Of a DNA stretch of 14,682 bases, positions 7,236 through 13,986 are shown piece by piece. The notes under the pieces were generated by a model, which saw only the letters and a list, made by a program, of their open reading frames with translations, had not been told where the DNA came from and ran no database searches. The position numbers were made by a program, and so were the translations under genes. Every line of letters starts with the position of its first letter. Position 1 is the first letter of the stretch. Source of the DNA: Clostridia bacterium (GTDB lineage Bacteria > Bacillota > Clostridia > TANB77 > CAG-508); contig CAAEQN010000010.1 of the NCBI GenBank assembly GCA_900758165.1, positions 1-14,682 of the forward strand, read 5' to 3'.

Positions 7236-7250
7236 AATTAGATGTATAAT
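7223..7250 (+). promoter_or_regulatory. hsp20 promoter
   Basis: TTGACA (7223-7228), 16-bp spacer, TATAAT (7245-7250), both perfect consensus. The -35 starts inside the CIRCE spacer, so bound HrcA would block polymerase. About 80 bases of untranslated leader follow, containing a small ACACT/AGTGT repeat of unknown meaning. Confidence 0.85.
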
Positions 7251-7340
7251 ATTTATGAAAATGATAAAGAATATTTATCATAATATGTACACTCCCATCA
7301 AGTGTCAACATATAAATATAATTTAAAGGAGTTGATTTTT

Positions 7341-7757
7341 ATGATGATGATACCTAGAAGACATGATTTTGATTTATTTGATGATGTGTTTGGAGATTCA
7401 TTTTTTAATGAGGGAGAAAGCAAACTAATGAAAACAGATATTAAGGAGAAAAAGGACAAATATATTATTGATATAGATTTGCCAGGATATGAAAAAGAAG
7501 GAATAAAATTAAATATACAAGATGGATACTTAACAGTACATGCAAGTGTAAATAAAGAAGAAAAAGATGAGGAAAAAGGTAAATTTGTACGTAGAGAAAG
7601 ATATTCAGGAGCATGTTCTAGAAGTTTTTATGTTGGAGAAAGTGTAAAAGAAGAAGACATTAAAGCTAAATTTAGAAACGGAACATTAACAATTGAAGTT
7701 CCAAAGAAAGAAGAAAAGAAAGAATTACCAGAAACAAAATACATTCCAATTGAATAA
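7341..7757 (+). CDS. Small heat shock protein, Hsp20/alpha-crystallin family
   Basis: A 138-residue ATP-independent holdase chaperone that keeps unfolding proteins soluble. The alpha-crystallin domain runs from about residue 30 (MKTDIKEKKDKYIIDIDLPGYEKEGIKLNIQDGYLTVHA) to the signature KFRNGTLTIEVPK, and the short tail ends with an I-P-I motif (YIPIE) that docks subunits in oligomers. Three consecutive ATG codons (7341, 7344, 7347) follow AAAGGAG; the first has a 9-base spacing and is chosen. A longer frame from 7302 has no binding site and is rejected. The CIRCE operator makes it HrcA-repressed and heat-inducible. Monocistronic, with its own terminator. Close to clostridial Hsp18. Confidence 0.95.
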   Translation: MMMIPRRHDFDLFDDVFGDSFFNEGESKLMKTDIKEKKDKYIIDIDLPGYEKEGIKLNIQDGYLTVHASVNKEEKDEEKGKFVRRERYSGACSRSFYVGESVKEEDIKAKFRNGTLTIEVPKKEEKKELPETKYIPIE

Positions 7758-7770
7758 AAGATATTAAAAA

Positions 7771-7805
7771 AATGAATAGGCGAGCAATTGCCTATTCATT
7801 TTTTA
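7771..7805 (+). terminator. hsp20 terminator
   Basis: AATGAATAGGC (7771-7781) pairs perfectly with GCCTATTCATT (7790-7800), 8-nt loop, then five more T residues. Confidence 0.9.
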
Positions 7806-7884
7806 TGTTAAAAACATTAAATTGATAAATCTAAAAACTGTCAATTATTACTTTTATAAAAAATATAGATATATTGACAATAAG

Positions 7885-7893
7885 TGGTATAAT
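7885..7893 (+). promoter_or_regulatory. Extended -10 promoter of trmL
   Basis: TGGTATAAT, an extended -10 element, lies 35 bases before the trmL start. A nearby TTGACA (7874-7879) is too close (8 bp) to serve as its -35 and is not counted. Confidence 0.5.
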
Positions 7894-7928
7894 TATTAAA
7901 GAGAAATATAAATAAAGAGGAATAAAGA

Positions 7929-8426
7929 ATGAAAATTAATGTAGTAATGGTAGAACCAGAGATACCACAAAACACAGGAAATATAGCAAGAACATGTGCA
8001 GCGATAGGAGCAAAATTGCATTTAGTACATCCATTAGGATTTTCAATAGATGACAAATACTTAAAAAGAGCAGGATTAGACTATTGGGATAAACTAGAAA
8101 TAGAAGAACATAGTTCATTAGAAAATTTTTTAAGTAAATATAAACCAGAAGAACATAATATGTTTTTTGCTTCTACAAAGTCTAAAAGATGCTATTCTGA
8201 TGTAAATTATAGTAATATGAAAGAGGTATTTGTTTTATTTGGGAAAGAAACTAAAGGATTGCCAGAAGACTTACTTCAAAAATATATGAACAGAGATATT
8301 AGAATACCAATGAGAGAAACTTTAAGGTCACTTAACTTGTCTAATTCGGTAGCAATAATTGTATATGAAATATTAAGACAAGTAAACTTTGAAGGATTAC
8401 AAGAAATTAGCCAGTACTTTGAATAA
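7929..8426 (+). CDS. trmL: tRNA (cytidine(34)-2'-O)-methyltransferase TrmL
   Basis: A 165-residue SPOUT (trefoil-knot) methyltransferase that 2'-O-methylates the wobble base of tRNA-Leu, formerly YibK/CspR. Motif 1 EPEIPQNTGNIARTC is at 10-24, motif 2 LFGKETKGLP around 102-111, and motif 3 IPMRETLRSLNLSNSVAIIVYE around 121-142, the last forming the knot and the SAM site. Length equals that of minimal TrmL proteins, with no extra RNA-binding domain. AAAGAGG precedes the ATG. It stands alone between its own promoter and a 300-base non-coding stretch. Confidence 0.95.
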   Translation: MKINVVMVEPEIPQNTGNIARTCAAIGAKLHLVHPLGFSIDDKYLKRAGLDYWDKLEIEEHSSLENFLSKYKPEEHNMFFASTKSKRCYSDVNYSNMKEVFVLFGKETKGLPEDLLQKYMNRDIRIPMRETLRSLNLSNSVAIIVYEILRQVNFEGLQEISQYFE

Positions 8427-8508
8427 AAGGAAAGAATTTTTCAAAAATCATTATGAAGAATTTATAATATTACAAAATTGGTTAAAAAGCAACCAAGATT
8501 CCAAATAG

Positions 8509-8537
8509 TTGATAAAAACAAAAAAATATGTTAAAAT
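8509..8537 (+). promoter_or_regulatory. Probable promoter of the methyltransferase gene
   Basis: TTGATA (8509-8514), 17-bp spacer, TAAAAT (8532-8537). It would give a leader of about 180 nt before the methyltransferase ATG. Confidence 0.55.
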
Positions 8538-8539
8538 AA

Positions 8540-8726
8540 AAGAGTAGTATTTCAATTCGTCCATTCGCGATATACTATAAAAATTTAAATAAAGAGAGTT
8601 TAAGAATCTTTCTTTATGAATGGCAAAAAATTTAACCATAGCAAAATTATGGTTGTTTTTGCTTGTTCATAGAAGGGAGGTTCTTTTTGATTTACAACCA
8701 AATATAAAAATAAAGGAGAAAATAAA
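8540..8726 (+). other. Long structured non-coding leader
   Basis: The 8427-8726 gap has no credible ORF. Three nested arms can form one long hairpin: ATGAA (8616-8620) with TTCAT (8666-8670), GCAAAAA (8623-8629) with TTTTTGC (8656-8662), and AACCATA (8634-8640) with TATGGTT (8648-8654). It is followed by GAAGGGAGGTTC and a short T run. A weaker TAGTAT/ATACTA pairing lies at ~8545-8575. I recognise no riboswitch or T-box class. It may be a regulatory leader, a degraded terminator, or the end of a lost element. Confidence 0.4.
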
Positions 8727-9491
8727 ATGCAAGAAAATGAATTAAAATATTATGAAAAAACAAAAAACTGGGATTTCAGTTATATAAAACGTAAGACAGA
8801 AAAATTAACAGATTGGGATTTCTATGAAAAAATCAAAGAAAGCACAACAAGAAAATCACTATGCTTAGATATAGGAACAGGAGGAGGAGAAAGAGTATTA
8901 AAGAAATATCCAGAAGTAGGAATGATAATCGCAACAGACTTTTCAAAAGAAATGTTAAAAACAGCAAAAGAAAATCAAAAACAATATCCAGAAAAAAGAG
9001 TGAAATTTACTTATATGGACAGTAGAGAAATGAAATTCCCTCAAGAAACATTTGATTTAGTATCAGCAAGGCATACAGTAATAAATGCAGAACAAATCTA
9101 CGAATGTTTAGTAAAAGGTGGTAAGCTAATAATAGAAGGAATAGACAAAGAAGACTGTCAAGAAATAAAAGAGATATTTAAAAGAGGTCAAGCATATAAT
9201 GACAAAATAGCAATATCAGAGCAAGATTATTTAGATTTAGTAAAAGCAGGATTTAAAAAAATAGAAAGAGTACAAATAGTGGAAAATGAATACTATAATA
9301 CAGAACAAGACTTAATGGCGTTATTATTAAAAGTACCAATAATAGACGATTTTTCAGAAATAAACAATGAAAAATTTGAACATAGAACAATAATCGAAAA
9401 AGATCTATTTGATGAATATGTAAGAAAATATAAAACTGAAAAAGGGATACTATTAAAAAGAAGATTATACGGAATAATAGCAGAAAAATAA
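8727..9491 (+). CDS. Class I SAM-dependent methyltransferase
   Basis: A 254-residue cytosolic protein with a Rossmann-fold methyltransferase core. Motif I LDIGTGGGERVL is at 47-58, the acidic ribose-binding residue D71 follows in ATDFSKEML, motif II-like KFTYMDSREMKFP comes next, then DLVSARHTVINAEQIYECLVKGGKLIIEG. The last ~100 residues carry no second domain I know. The substrate is unknown; small molecules are usual for this Methyltransf_11/25 type. AAAGGAG lies 8 bases before the ATG. Codon use is strongly A-rich like the CYTH and GNAT genes further right, not like the GC-rich pair next to it. It is followed at once by the terminator of the convergent gene. Confidence 0.88.
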   Translation: MQENELKYYEKTKNWDFSYIKRKTEKLTDWDFYEKIKESTTRKSLCLDIGTGGGERVLKKYPEVGMIIATDFSKEMLKTAKENQKQYPEKRVKFTYMDSREMKFPQETFDLVSARHTVINAEQIYECLVKGGKLIIEGIDKEDCQEIKEIFKRGQAYNDKIAISEQDYLDLVKAGFKKIERVQIVENEYYNTEQDLMALLLKVPIIDDFSEINNEKFEHRTIIEKDLFDEYVRKYKTEKGILLKRRLYGIIAEK

Positions 9492-9522
9492 GGAAACTCC
9501 CATCGCGAGAAGCGATGGGAGT
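9483..9522 (-). terminator. Terminator of the DUF4160-like gene
   Basis: ACTCCCATCGC (9496-9506) pairs perfectly with GCGATGGGAGT (9512-9522), 5-nt loop. Read on the minus strand it is followed by a T-rich run ending TTATTTTT. It sits between convergent genes and may stop both. Confidence 0.85.
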
Positions 9523-9529
9523 GCCGAAA

Positions 9530-9784
9530 TTACTTGTACGGATCAGACTTGCTGTCCCACTCGGCTTTCAACTCGTACAAATGAGAGGAAACCCAGTTCA
9601 GGACTTCCCGTTCCTTGTTGCGATCGAGCTGACCGCTACCGACGATAATGCTACCGTCCTGCAGGGAAACAGAGATGCGACGGCCCTGGCACATAATGTG
9701 AACATGAGGAATCCGCTCGGACCCGTTGTACCCATTGTGACCATGGATGTTGTACGAAATGCCGTACGGAGTAGAGATCGACAT
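9530..9784 (-). CDS. DUF4160-like small protein, GC-rich
   Basis: An 84-residue protein: MSISTPYGISYNIHG, then IPHVHIMCQGRRISVSLQDGSIIVGSGQLDRNKEREVLNWVSSHLYELKAEWD. The order is a PHxH-like pair, an acidic beta hairpin ending in a G, then a K..EVLNWV..H..EL...W helix. This matches small DUF4160 proteins, often coded beside DUF2442 partners and suspected to belong to toxin-antitoxin or mobile loci; their activity is not established. I use the ATG at 9784 because AGGAGGT lies 6 bases upstream; the longer frame to 9892 crosses the promoter. No DUF2442 partner is present. GC content is close to half against about 30% around it, so it was probably acquired recently. Confidence 0.72.
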   Translation of the reverse strand: MSISTPYGISYNIHGHNGYNGSERIPHVHIMCQGRRISVSLQDGSIIVGSGQLDRNKEREVLNWVSSHLYELKAEWDSKSDPYK

Positions 9785-9842
9785 AGCTGTACCTCCTAAA
9801 AAATTTTTTTGGGGTATTTGTTTCTGTAATGGAAACATAAAT

Positions 9843-9871
9843 ATGTTAACATAATTTAAAACAAAAGTCAA
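9843..9871 (-). promoter_or_regulatory. Promoter of the DUF4160-like gene
   Basis: On the minus strand TTGACT (9871-9866), 17-bp spacer, TAACAT (9848-9843), 59 bases before the start codon. Confidence 0.65.
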
Positions 9872-9907
9872 TATAAATAACAAAAAAAGCAAAAAAAACG
9901 CTAAAAT

Positions 9908-9936
9908 TTGAGAATATTAACATAATATGGTATAAT
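9908..9936 (+). promoter_or_regulatory. Promoter of the 184-residue unknown gene
   Basis: TTGAGA (9908-9913), 17-bp spacer, perfect TATAAT (9931-9936), 44 bases before the ATG. It stands back to back with the promoter of the minus-strand gene, in an AT-rich spacer between two GC-rich genes. Confidence 0.8.
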
Positions 9937-9979
9937 ATAAGTAGATTCCAGCAAACAAAAATTTTAGGAGGTATTCTCA

Positions 9980-10534
9980 ATGAAACACATTCGCATTCAC
10001 AAGCAGGCTGGTCAGAAAAAGGACGCATTCCGTGTAACCAACTTCGAAAGTATTCCTGAATTTCTTCGGGAAGCAGTAACTATTGCTGACGGCATGGTCT
10101 ATCTGGACTGTGTTGAGGGCAAGGAAAGTTGCTTCACCGGGAAAGTAATCGGGTATGAAGAAAGCGCTGTTACCAAATCTGGGTACAACTGCTGGGTGAT
10201 CGGAAACGCTGAAACGAATCTGATTGAGATCAATGGAACCTTCTACAAGAAGGCAACAATTCTCGAGGCAGAAGAAGTAAGCGGTCAGTTTCCTGAGTTT
10301 CTCAGGGGCGCAGACATCCACCAGAATGAAGATGGTTCTTGGACCATCAAGACAGATTGGGGTGAAAGCACTGGATTCCCTGGAAAGGCATACTGGGTAA
10401 GATATGGAACTAAGGAAGATGGAACTCCTGATGCGAACATTCTTACTAAGACGGAGAAGTCCTATAGGGACTACATCGTCTGCGATGAGAATGGCAAGGA
10501 TATCGGATTCCTGTACGAACTCGACCCCGCCTAA
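9980..10534 (+). CDS. Unknown protein with internal duplication, GC-rich
   Basis: A 184-residue soluble protein, no signal peptide or membrane segment. I do not recognise the family. Two halves resemble each other: IPEFLREA...DGMVYLDCVEGKESCFTGKVIGYE (~25-60) and FPEFLRGA...DGSWTIKTDWGESTGFPGKAYWVRYG (~103-142). Each has a PEFLR helix, a DG turn, a beta pair and a G-K-x-x-x-V/W-x-x-Y strand, followed by a ~40-residue variable end. This suggests two copies of a small alpha/beta domain. AGGAGGT sits 7 bases before the ATG, and its own strong promoter and terminator flank it. GC is about 45-50% with G/C-ending codons, unlike the host but like the divergent DUF4160-like gene, so the two probably arrived together. 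A role in host-element conflict is possible but unsupported. Confidence 0.8.
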   Translation: MKHIRIHKQAGQKKDAFRVTNFESIPEFLREAVTIADGMVYLDCVEGKESCFTGKVIGYEESAVTKSGYNCWVIGNAETNLIEINGTFYKKATILEAEEVSGQFPEFLRGADIHQNEDGSWTIKTDWGESTGFPGKAYWVRYGTKEDGTPDANILTKTEKSYRDYIVCDENGKDIGFLYELDPA

Positions 10535-10582
10535 TCAGAGAACTTCTAGATTAACTTAAGAATTTTCAAGTTAATCAAAATT

Positions 10583-10620
10583 CAAGGGTATTCACAACTT
10601 TGTGAAGCCCTTGTTTTTTA
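10583..10620 (+). terminator. Terminator of the 184-residue unknown gene
   Basis: CAAGGG (10583-10588) pairs with CCCTTG (10608-10613), continued by TTCACA/TGTGAA across a small bulge, then six T residues. Confidence 0.88.
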
Positions 10621-10681
10621 TGAAAAGTTATATAACAAAATCCTAAAAATTGAATAAAAATATAGAAAAATCCACAAAATG

Positions 10682-10690
10682 TGATATAAT
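10682..10690 (+). promoter_or_regulatory. Extended -10 promoter of the CYTH genes
   Basis: TGATATAAT, an extended -10 element with a perfect TATAAT, 22 bases before the CYTH start. No good -35 is seen. Confidence 0.55.
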
Positions 10691-10712
10691 TGTGGAAAAA
10701 GGAGGGCAAAAA

Positions 10713-11288
10713 ATGTCAAACTTAATAGAATTAGAAGCAGGTTATAAATTAACCGATTTTAAAAATATTTTAAAGAAGATAAAAGAATATGATTACAAAC
10801 TTAATTACAGAGTAACAGAACAAGATACATACTATACAGACAAGGATTTAGAATTTATAAAAAATAGAATTTGTTTGCGTACAAGAAAAGTAAACAACGA
10901 AAGTTTAGAATTGACATTTAAGCCAAGAAGTGATGCCAATACAGAGAAATATGGAAAAAAAGAAGTAAATATTCAACTGAAAGTCGAAGATTTAGAAGAT
11001 ATAAAATTTATAATAAAAAATCTTGGTTATGATGAATATGTTTCGTTTATTAAACATAGAACCGTATATAGCAAAGAAGAGTTTGGCTTTGAACATAATA
11101 TAATGTTAGATGAAATTGAAGGCGTTGGCTATTTTGCAGAGCTAGAACTTGTTTCGCATAATGAAACAGAAAAAGAACAATTACATGCTGAGTTAGAGAA
11201 TTATATAAAAAGATTTGAATGCGAAAATTTAGAGAAGAAAGATCAACCATATAGAGATATAGTTCGTGAAGCACAAAACAAGACGTAG
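10713..11288 (+). CDS. CYTH domain protein 1 (class IV cyclase/triphosphatase-like)
   Basis: A 191-residue protein of the CYTH/triphosphate tunnel metalloenzyme family, which acts on triphosphates (thiamine triphosphate, inorganic triphosphate, or ATP to cAMP). Visible strands follow the tunnel fold: LIELEAGYKL, YRVTEQDTYYTD, ICLRTRKVNNESLELTFKPRS, KKEVNIQL, KHRTVYSKE, NIMLDEIEGVGYFAELELVS, then a helix and PYRDIV. The ExExK motif reads ELEAGYK, so the lysine is displaced and substrate use is uncertain. Metal-ligand glutamates of the late strand (FAELE) are present. ATG 10713 with GGAGGG 7 bases upstream is chosen; the longer frame from 10650 lacks a binding site and precedes the promoter. 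Stop is TAG, directly abutting a GNAT fragment. Confidence 0.85.
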   Translation: MSNLIELEAGYKLTDFKNILKKIKEYDYKLNYRVTEQDTYYTDKDLEFIKNRICLRTRKVNNESLELTFKPRSDANTEKYGKKEVNIQLKVEDLEDIKFIIKNLGYDEYVSFIKHRTVYSKEEFGFEHNIMLDEIEGVGYFAELELVSHNETEKEQLHAELENYIKRFECENLEKKDQPYRDIVREAQNKT

Positions 11289-11440
11289 ACAAACTAGTAA
11301 AAGCACTAAACGAAGCAAAAAAGCGAGGATATAAAGAAATATTTTTAAAAACAGAATTAAGCAACTACTACGAAAAATTTGGGGCAATATACATAAGAAA
11401 ATTAAAAACCGGAGAAAAACTATACAAAATAGAATTGTGA
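11270..11440 (+). pseudogene. Headless GNAT acetyltransferase remnant
   Basis: In the frame one base behind the CYTH gene, open only after a stop at 11267-11269, the sequence reads VDKLVKALNEAKKRGYKEIFLKTELSNYYEKFGAIYIRKLKTGEKLYKIEL and then stops. This is the last ~50 residues of a GNAT acetyltransferase: the acetyl-CoA helix end, the beta strand, then the NYYEKFGA turn that precedes the final strand. No start codon and no motif A precede it. It is a 3' remnant overlapping the end of the upstream gene, not a functional protein. Confidence 0.75.
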
Positions 11441-11452
11441 AAGGAGAAAATT

Positions 11453-12031
11453 ATGGAGACACAAAGAAACGAAATAACTGTAAAGATAAATGCAACAATG
11501 GAAGAAATTCACAAAATAATAAAAGAAAAAGAATATGAAGAAATAGACAAATTTTCACTAAACGACACATACTTTATACTAGAAAATCTTGACATAGAAA
11601 AAATAAGCACAAGAGAGATATTAGCAAAAGCACTAATAATCAGAAGGATAAAAAGAGGTGAAAAAATAATAAAACAAATAACATTCAAAATTAAAAACAT
11701 TGACTCAAAAGGAAACATACTAAGCCAGAAGTCGATCAACTGTGAAATAGAAAGTATAGAAGACGCAAAAAAATTACTACAAGCAATAGGATATCGAGAA
11801 ATAATGAACATAAAAGAAAACGATACCGAATATAGAAAAAACGGCTTTCAATTGGCAATAAAAGATATAATCAACGGAGACAAACTGATAGAGATAGAAG
11901 AAAATGAAAAATATGACACAATAGAAAAAATAATAAAAGAACTGGAAAAACAAAACATACCAATCTTTACAGACAACTACTTTGTGAAAAAAGCTGAAGT
12001 AGAGCTAAACAAAATACTAAAAAGAAAATAG
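11453..12031 (+). CDS. CYTH-like protein 2
   Basis: A 192-residue protein in tandem with CYTH protein 1. It shows the same strand order: NEITVKINATMEEIHKIIKEKEYEE, FSLNDTYFILENL, ALIIRRIKRGEKIIKQITFKIKNIDSKGNILSQKSINCEI, a helix EDAKKLLQAIGYREIMNIKE, NGFQLAIKDIINGDKLIEIEE, and a final helix. The N-terminal ExExK motif is missing (EITVK), so catalytic activity is doubtful and a triphosphate-binding role is possible. AAAGGAG lies 6 bases before the ATG. The upstream GNAT remnant is in the same frame and ends at TGA only 12 bases before this start. Stop is TAG at 12029-12031, where a headless YjjX gene begins. Paralogy with CYTH protein 1 is distant. Confidence 0.75.
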   Translation: METQRNEITVKINATMEEIHKIIKEKEYEEIDKFSLNDTYFILENLDIEKISTREILAKALIIRRIKRGEKIIKQITFKIKNIDSKGNILSQKSINCEIESIEDAKKLLQAIGYREIMNIKENDTEYRKNGFQLAIKDIINGDKLIEIEENEKYDTIEKIIKELEKQNIPIFTDNYFVKKAEVELNKILKRK

Positions 12032-12417
12032 GAGAAAGCAACAGAGTAAACAATCTAATAAAGTATGCAAAAGAAAAAAACATAGATGCAGACTTCTTTA
12101 TAGGAGTAGAATCAGGAATAACAGACAAATTATGGAAGTGGTGCATCATCCAAATTGCCGTAATAAAAGACAAAGACGGTTATGAAAGCTTTGGAACAGG
12201 ACCAGCATTTCCAGTGCCAGCAAAATATGTAGACGAAATCATAAACGCAGATTTGGGAATTGTAATGGACAAAAAATTTAGCGGAAACGGACTAAAAAAC
12301 GGAAAAGGTGGAATATCACATCTTACAAATGATGTAATAACACGATATGATTTAACAAGAGAATCTTTTATAATGGCACTAACACAATTTATAAATGGGG
12401 ATACTTGGAGAGATTAA
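12031..12417 (+). pseudogene. yjjX: Headless inosine/xanthosine triphosphatase (YjjX/DUF84)
   Basis: From the stop codon of CYTH protein 2, in the -1 frame, the text is GESNRVNNLIKYAKEKNIDADFFIGVESGITDKLWKWCIIQIAVI...FPVPAKYVDEIINADLGIVMD...GGISHLTNDVITRYDLTRESFIMALTQFINGDTWRD, ending TAA. This is the last ~128 residues of YjjX-type NTPases, which hydrolyse ITP/XTP to clean the nucleotide pool. About 50-60 N-terminal residues, including the first substrate loop, are absent, and no start codon exists between the upstream stop (11995-11997) and the GTG at 12214, which is too late. The rest is undamaged, so the truncation is recent or the fragment is still translated as an extension by frameshift, which I consider unlikely. 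Confidence 0.88.
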
Positions 12418-12444
12418 AGTTAGATAGTATAAAAAATTAGAGAA

Positions 12445-13950
12445 ATGAGAGAGTATGTTATGGGAGAACAAAAAACAACTTTAGATCCTATAAAAATAAA
12501 AGAGTTGGTAAAAAATAAATATGGAATAATTGTAAAAAGAATAGAGCCAATAAACAGAGGGACAGCAAACTTATATAAAATTCAAAGTAAAGATGGAGAT
12601 TATATCCTGAAAGAATTTACATCCAAAAGAAATAAACAGACTATAATAAAAGAAATTAATATAATAAAATTCTTAAAAAGTCAAAATCTAAAAGTACCAG
12701 AATACATAGAAACAGTAGAAGGAGATTTTTGAACAGAAAATGAAGGAAGAATCATAATAATGCAAAAATTTATAAAAGGATACGAAATAAAAAATAATAC
12801 AGGAAACTTCTGACAAACGATGAAAAGCGCAGAAGTATATGGAAAACTCGTAAAGACCCTTGCAAAATATCCGGAAATGTCCACAGAAAAAATAATAGAA
12901 AACAACTTTTCAAAAGGTAGAATGATAGACCAAATAGGAAAAATACAAGTACTACTTAAAAAGTGTGAAGAAGTGCAAAGTCAACAAATTAAAGAACAAA
13001 TACAAAAAGATTTAAAATTTAAAATATTAGTTTCACAAGAAATACTAGACAACTTTGATTTTAGCATAATGGACAAAATAACAATGATGAACTCACATGG
13101 AGACTACAGTGTCCAACAATTAATATTTGACGAAAAAGAACAACCAACAATAATTGATTTCGAAAAAGCAAAAAAGCTGCCAATCATATGGGAAATAATA
13201 AGGTCATATTGCTATGTTGACAAAGATGCAAAAAATGGAGAAATCAACATGGAAACACTGAAACAGTATTTTCTAACAGTTCAAAAGTATGTAAAACTAA
13301 ACCAATATGACTTAAAATATGCAGCAAAAATATATTTAATACAGCTAATTAGTAGTACCTATGGTTATAAAGAATATTTAGAAGACAATAGCCATGATGA
13401 ACTATTGCAGTTTGCACTTTTTAGAACAAAAACTTGTAGATACTTGTATAAACATGCAGATGAGATAGGAGAAGTATTGGAAAAAATAGGTGATTACCAC
13501 TATACAAACGAGGTGAAAAAAATGAAACCAAAAAAAGATCAAATTGGAAAAATAGAAAATGAAACAAAATCAATGAAATTCAGATATACATATAACAAAT
13601 TAGTAAGAGACAAAATTCCAGCAGAAATAAACAAAGAACCAGGTAGAAAGTGTCAATACAAAATACTTGAAGACAAGGAATATTTAAAAGAGCTAAACAA
13701 AAAAGTCATAGAAGAAGCTAATGAATTCATTGAGGAAAATAGCATTAGTGAATTGGGAGATTTAATAGAAGTAATAAGAGCAATAATGAAGATAAAAGGA
13801 TATACAATGACAGAAGTAGAAAAAGCTATGAAAGCAAAAGTGGAAAGGAAGGGAGCGTTTAACGATAAAATCTTTTTGGAATACGTAGACGAAGAACAAA
13901 AAAACTTAAAAGAGGAAAAAGAACTAAACAAAGAATTTAGAAAAAGATAA
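12445..13950 (+). CDS. Phosphotransferase joined to PRA-PH-like pyrophosphohydrolase, two in-frame UGA
   Basis: One frame of 501 codons if UGA at 12730-12732 (codon 96) and 12811-12813 (codon 123) is read, most plausibly as Trp (GDF-W-TENEG, GNF-W-QTMK). Under the standard code it gives a 95-residue piece and a part from ~12820. Residues ~1-360 resemble the APH/choline-kinase fold: RIEPINRGTANLYKI and YILKE (nucleotide lobe), NSHGDYSVQQL (catalytic HGD, Asn replaced by Gln) and IIDFEKA (metal Asp). From ~383, YNKLVRDKIP, then EEANEF...ELGDLIEVI, is an all-alpha NTP pyrophosphohydrolase of the phosphoribosyl-ATP type with EExxE...ExxD metal ligands. GAGGTG before ATG 13522 could start this domain separately in the same frame. 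Substrates unknown. Start at 12445 or 12460 is uncertain. Confidence 0.75.
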
Positions 13951-13986
13951 TTAGAAGCTTAAAAAGATTTAAAGGAGATAAAATAA

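Noticed and set aside
7861..7900. TTGACA at 7874 as -35 of trmL
   Set aside because: Only 8 bp separate it from TATAAT; the extended -10 alone is the better explanation.
8640..8700. T-box leader for the methyltransferase gene
   Set aside because: GAAGGGAGGTTC only loosely recalls the T-box core AGGGTGGNACCGCG, and no specifier stem can be assigned.
9515..9799. Plus-strand ORF across the DUF4160-like gene
   Set aside because: The minus-strand frame has the family pattern, an AGGAGGT site, a promoter and a terminator; the plus frame has none of these.
9977..10321. Minus-strand ORF opposite the 184-residue unknown gene
   Set aside because: Product is low in pattern and has no RBS; the plus-strand gene has a promoter, RBS, terminator and internal protein repeat.
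11430..11460. UGA at 11438 read through to fuse the GNAT remnant with CYTH protein 2
   Set aside because: The frames match, but KLYKIEL is a natural GNAT C-terminus and AAAGGAG sits between the stop and the ATG, so a stop is the simpler reading.
12000..12050. Programmed -1 frameshift joining CYTH protein 2 to the YjjX fragment
   Set aside because: An A-rich run precedes the stop and the frames fit a -1 shift, but the codon phase does not match a canonical X XXY YYZ site and no downstream stimulatory structure is evident.
12730..12813. Selenocysteine at the two UGA codons
   Set aside because: The family has no redox-active Cys/Sec site there and no convincing SECIS hairpin follows; Trp or decay is more likely.
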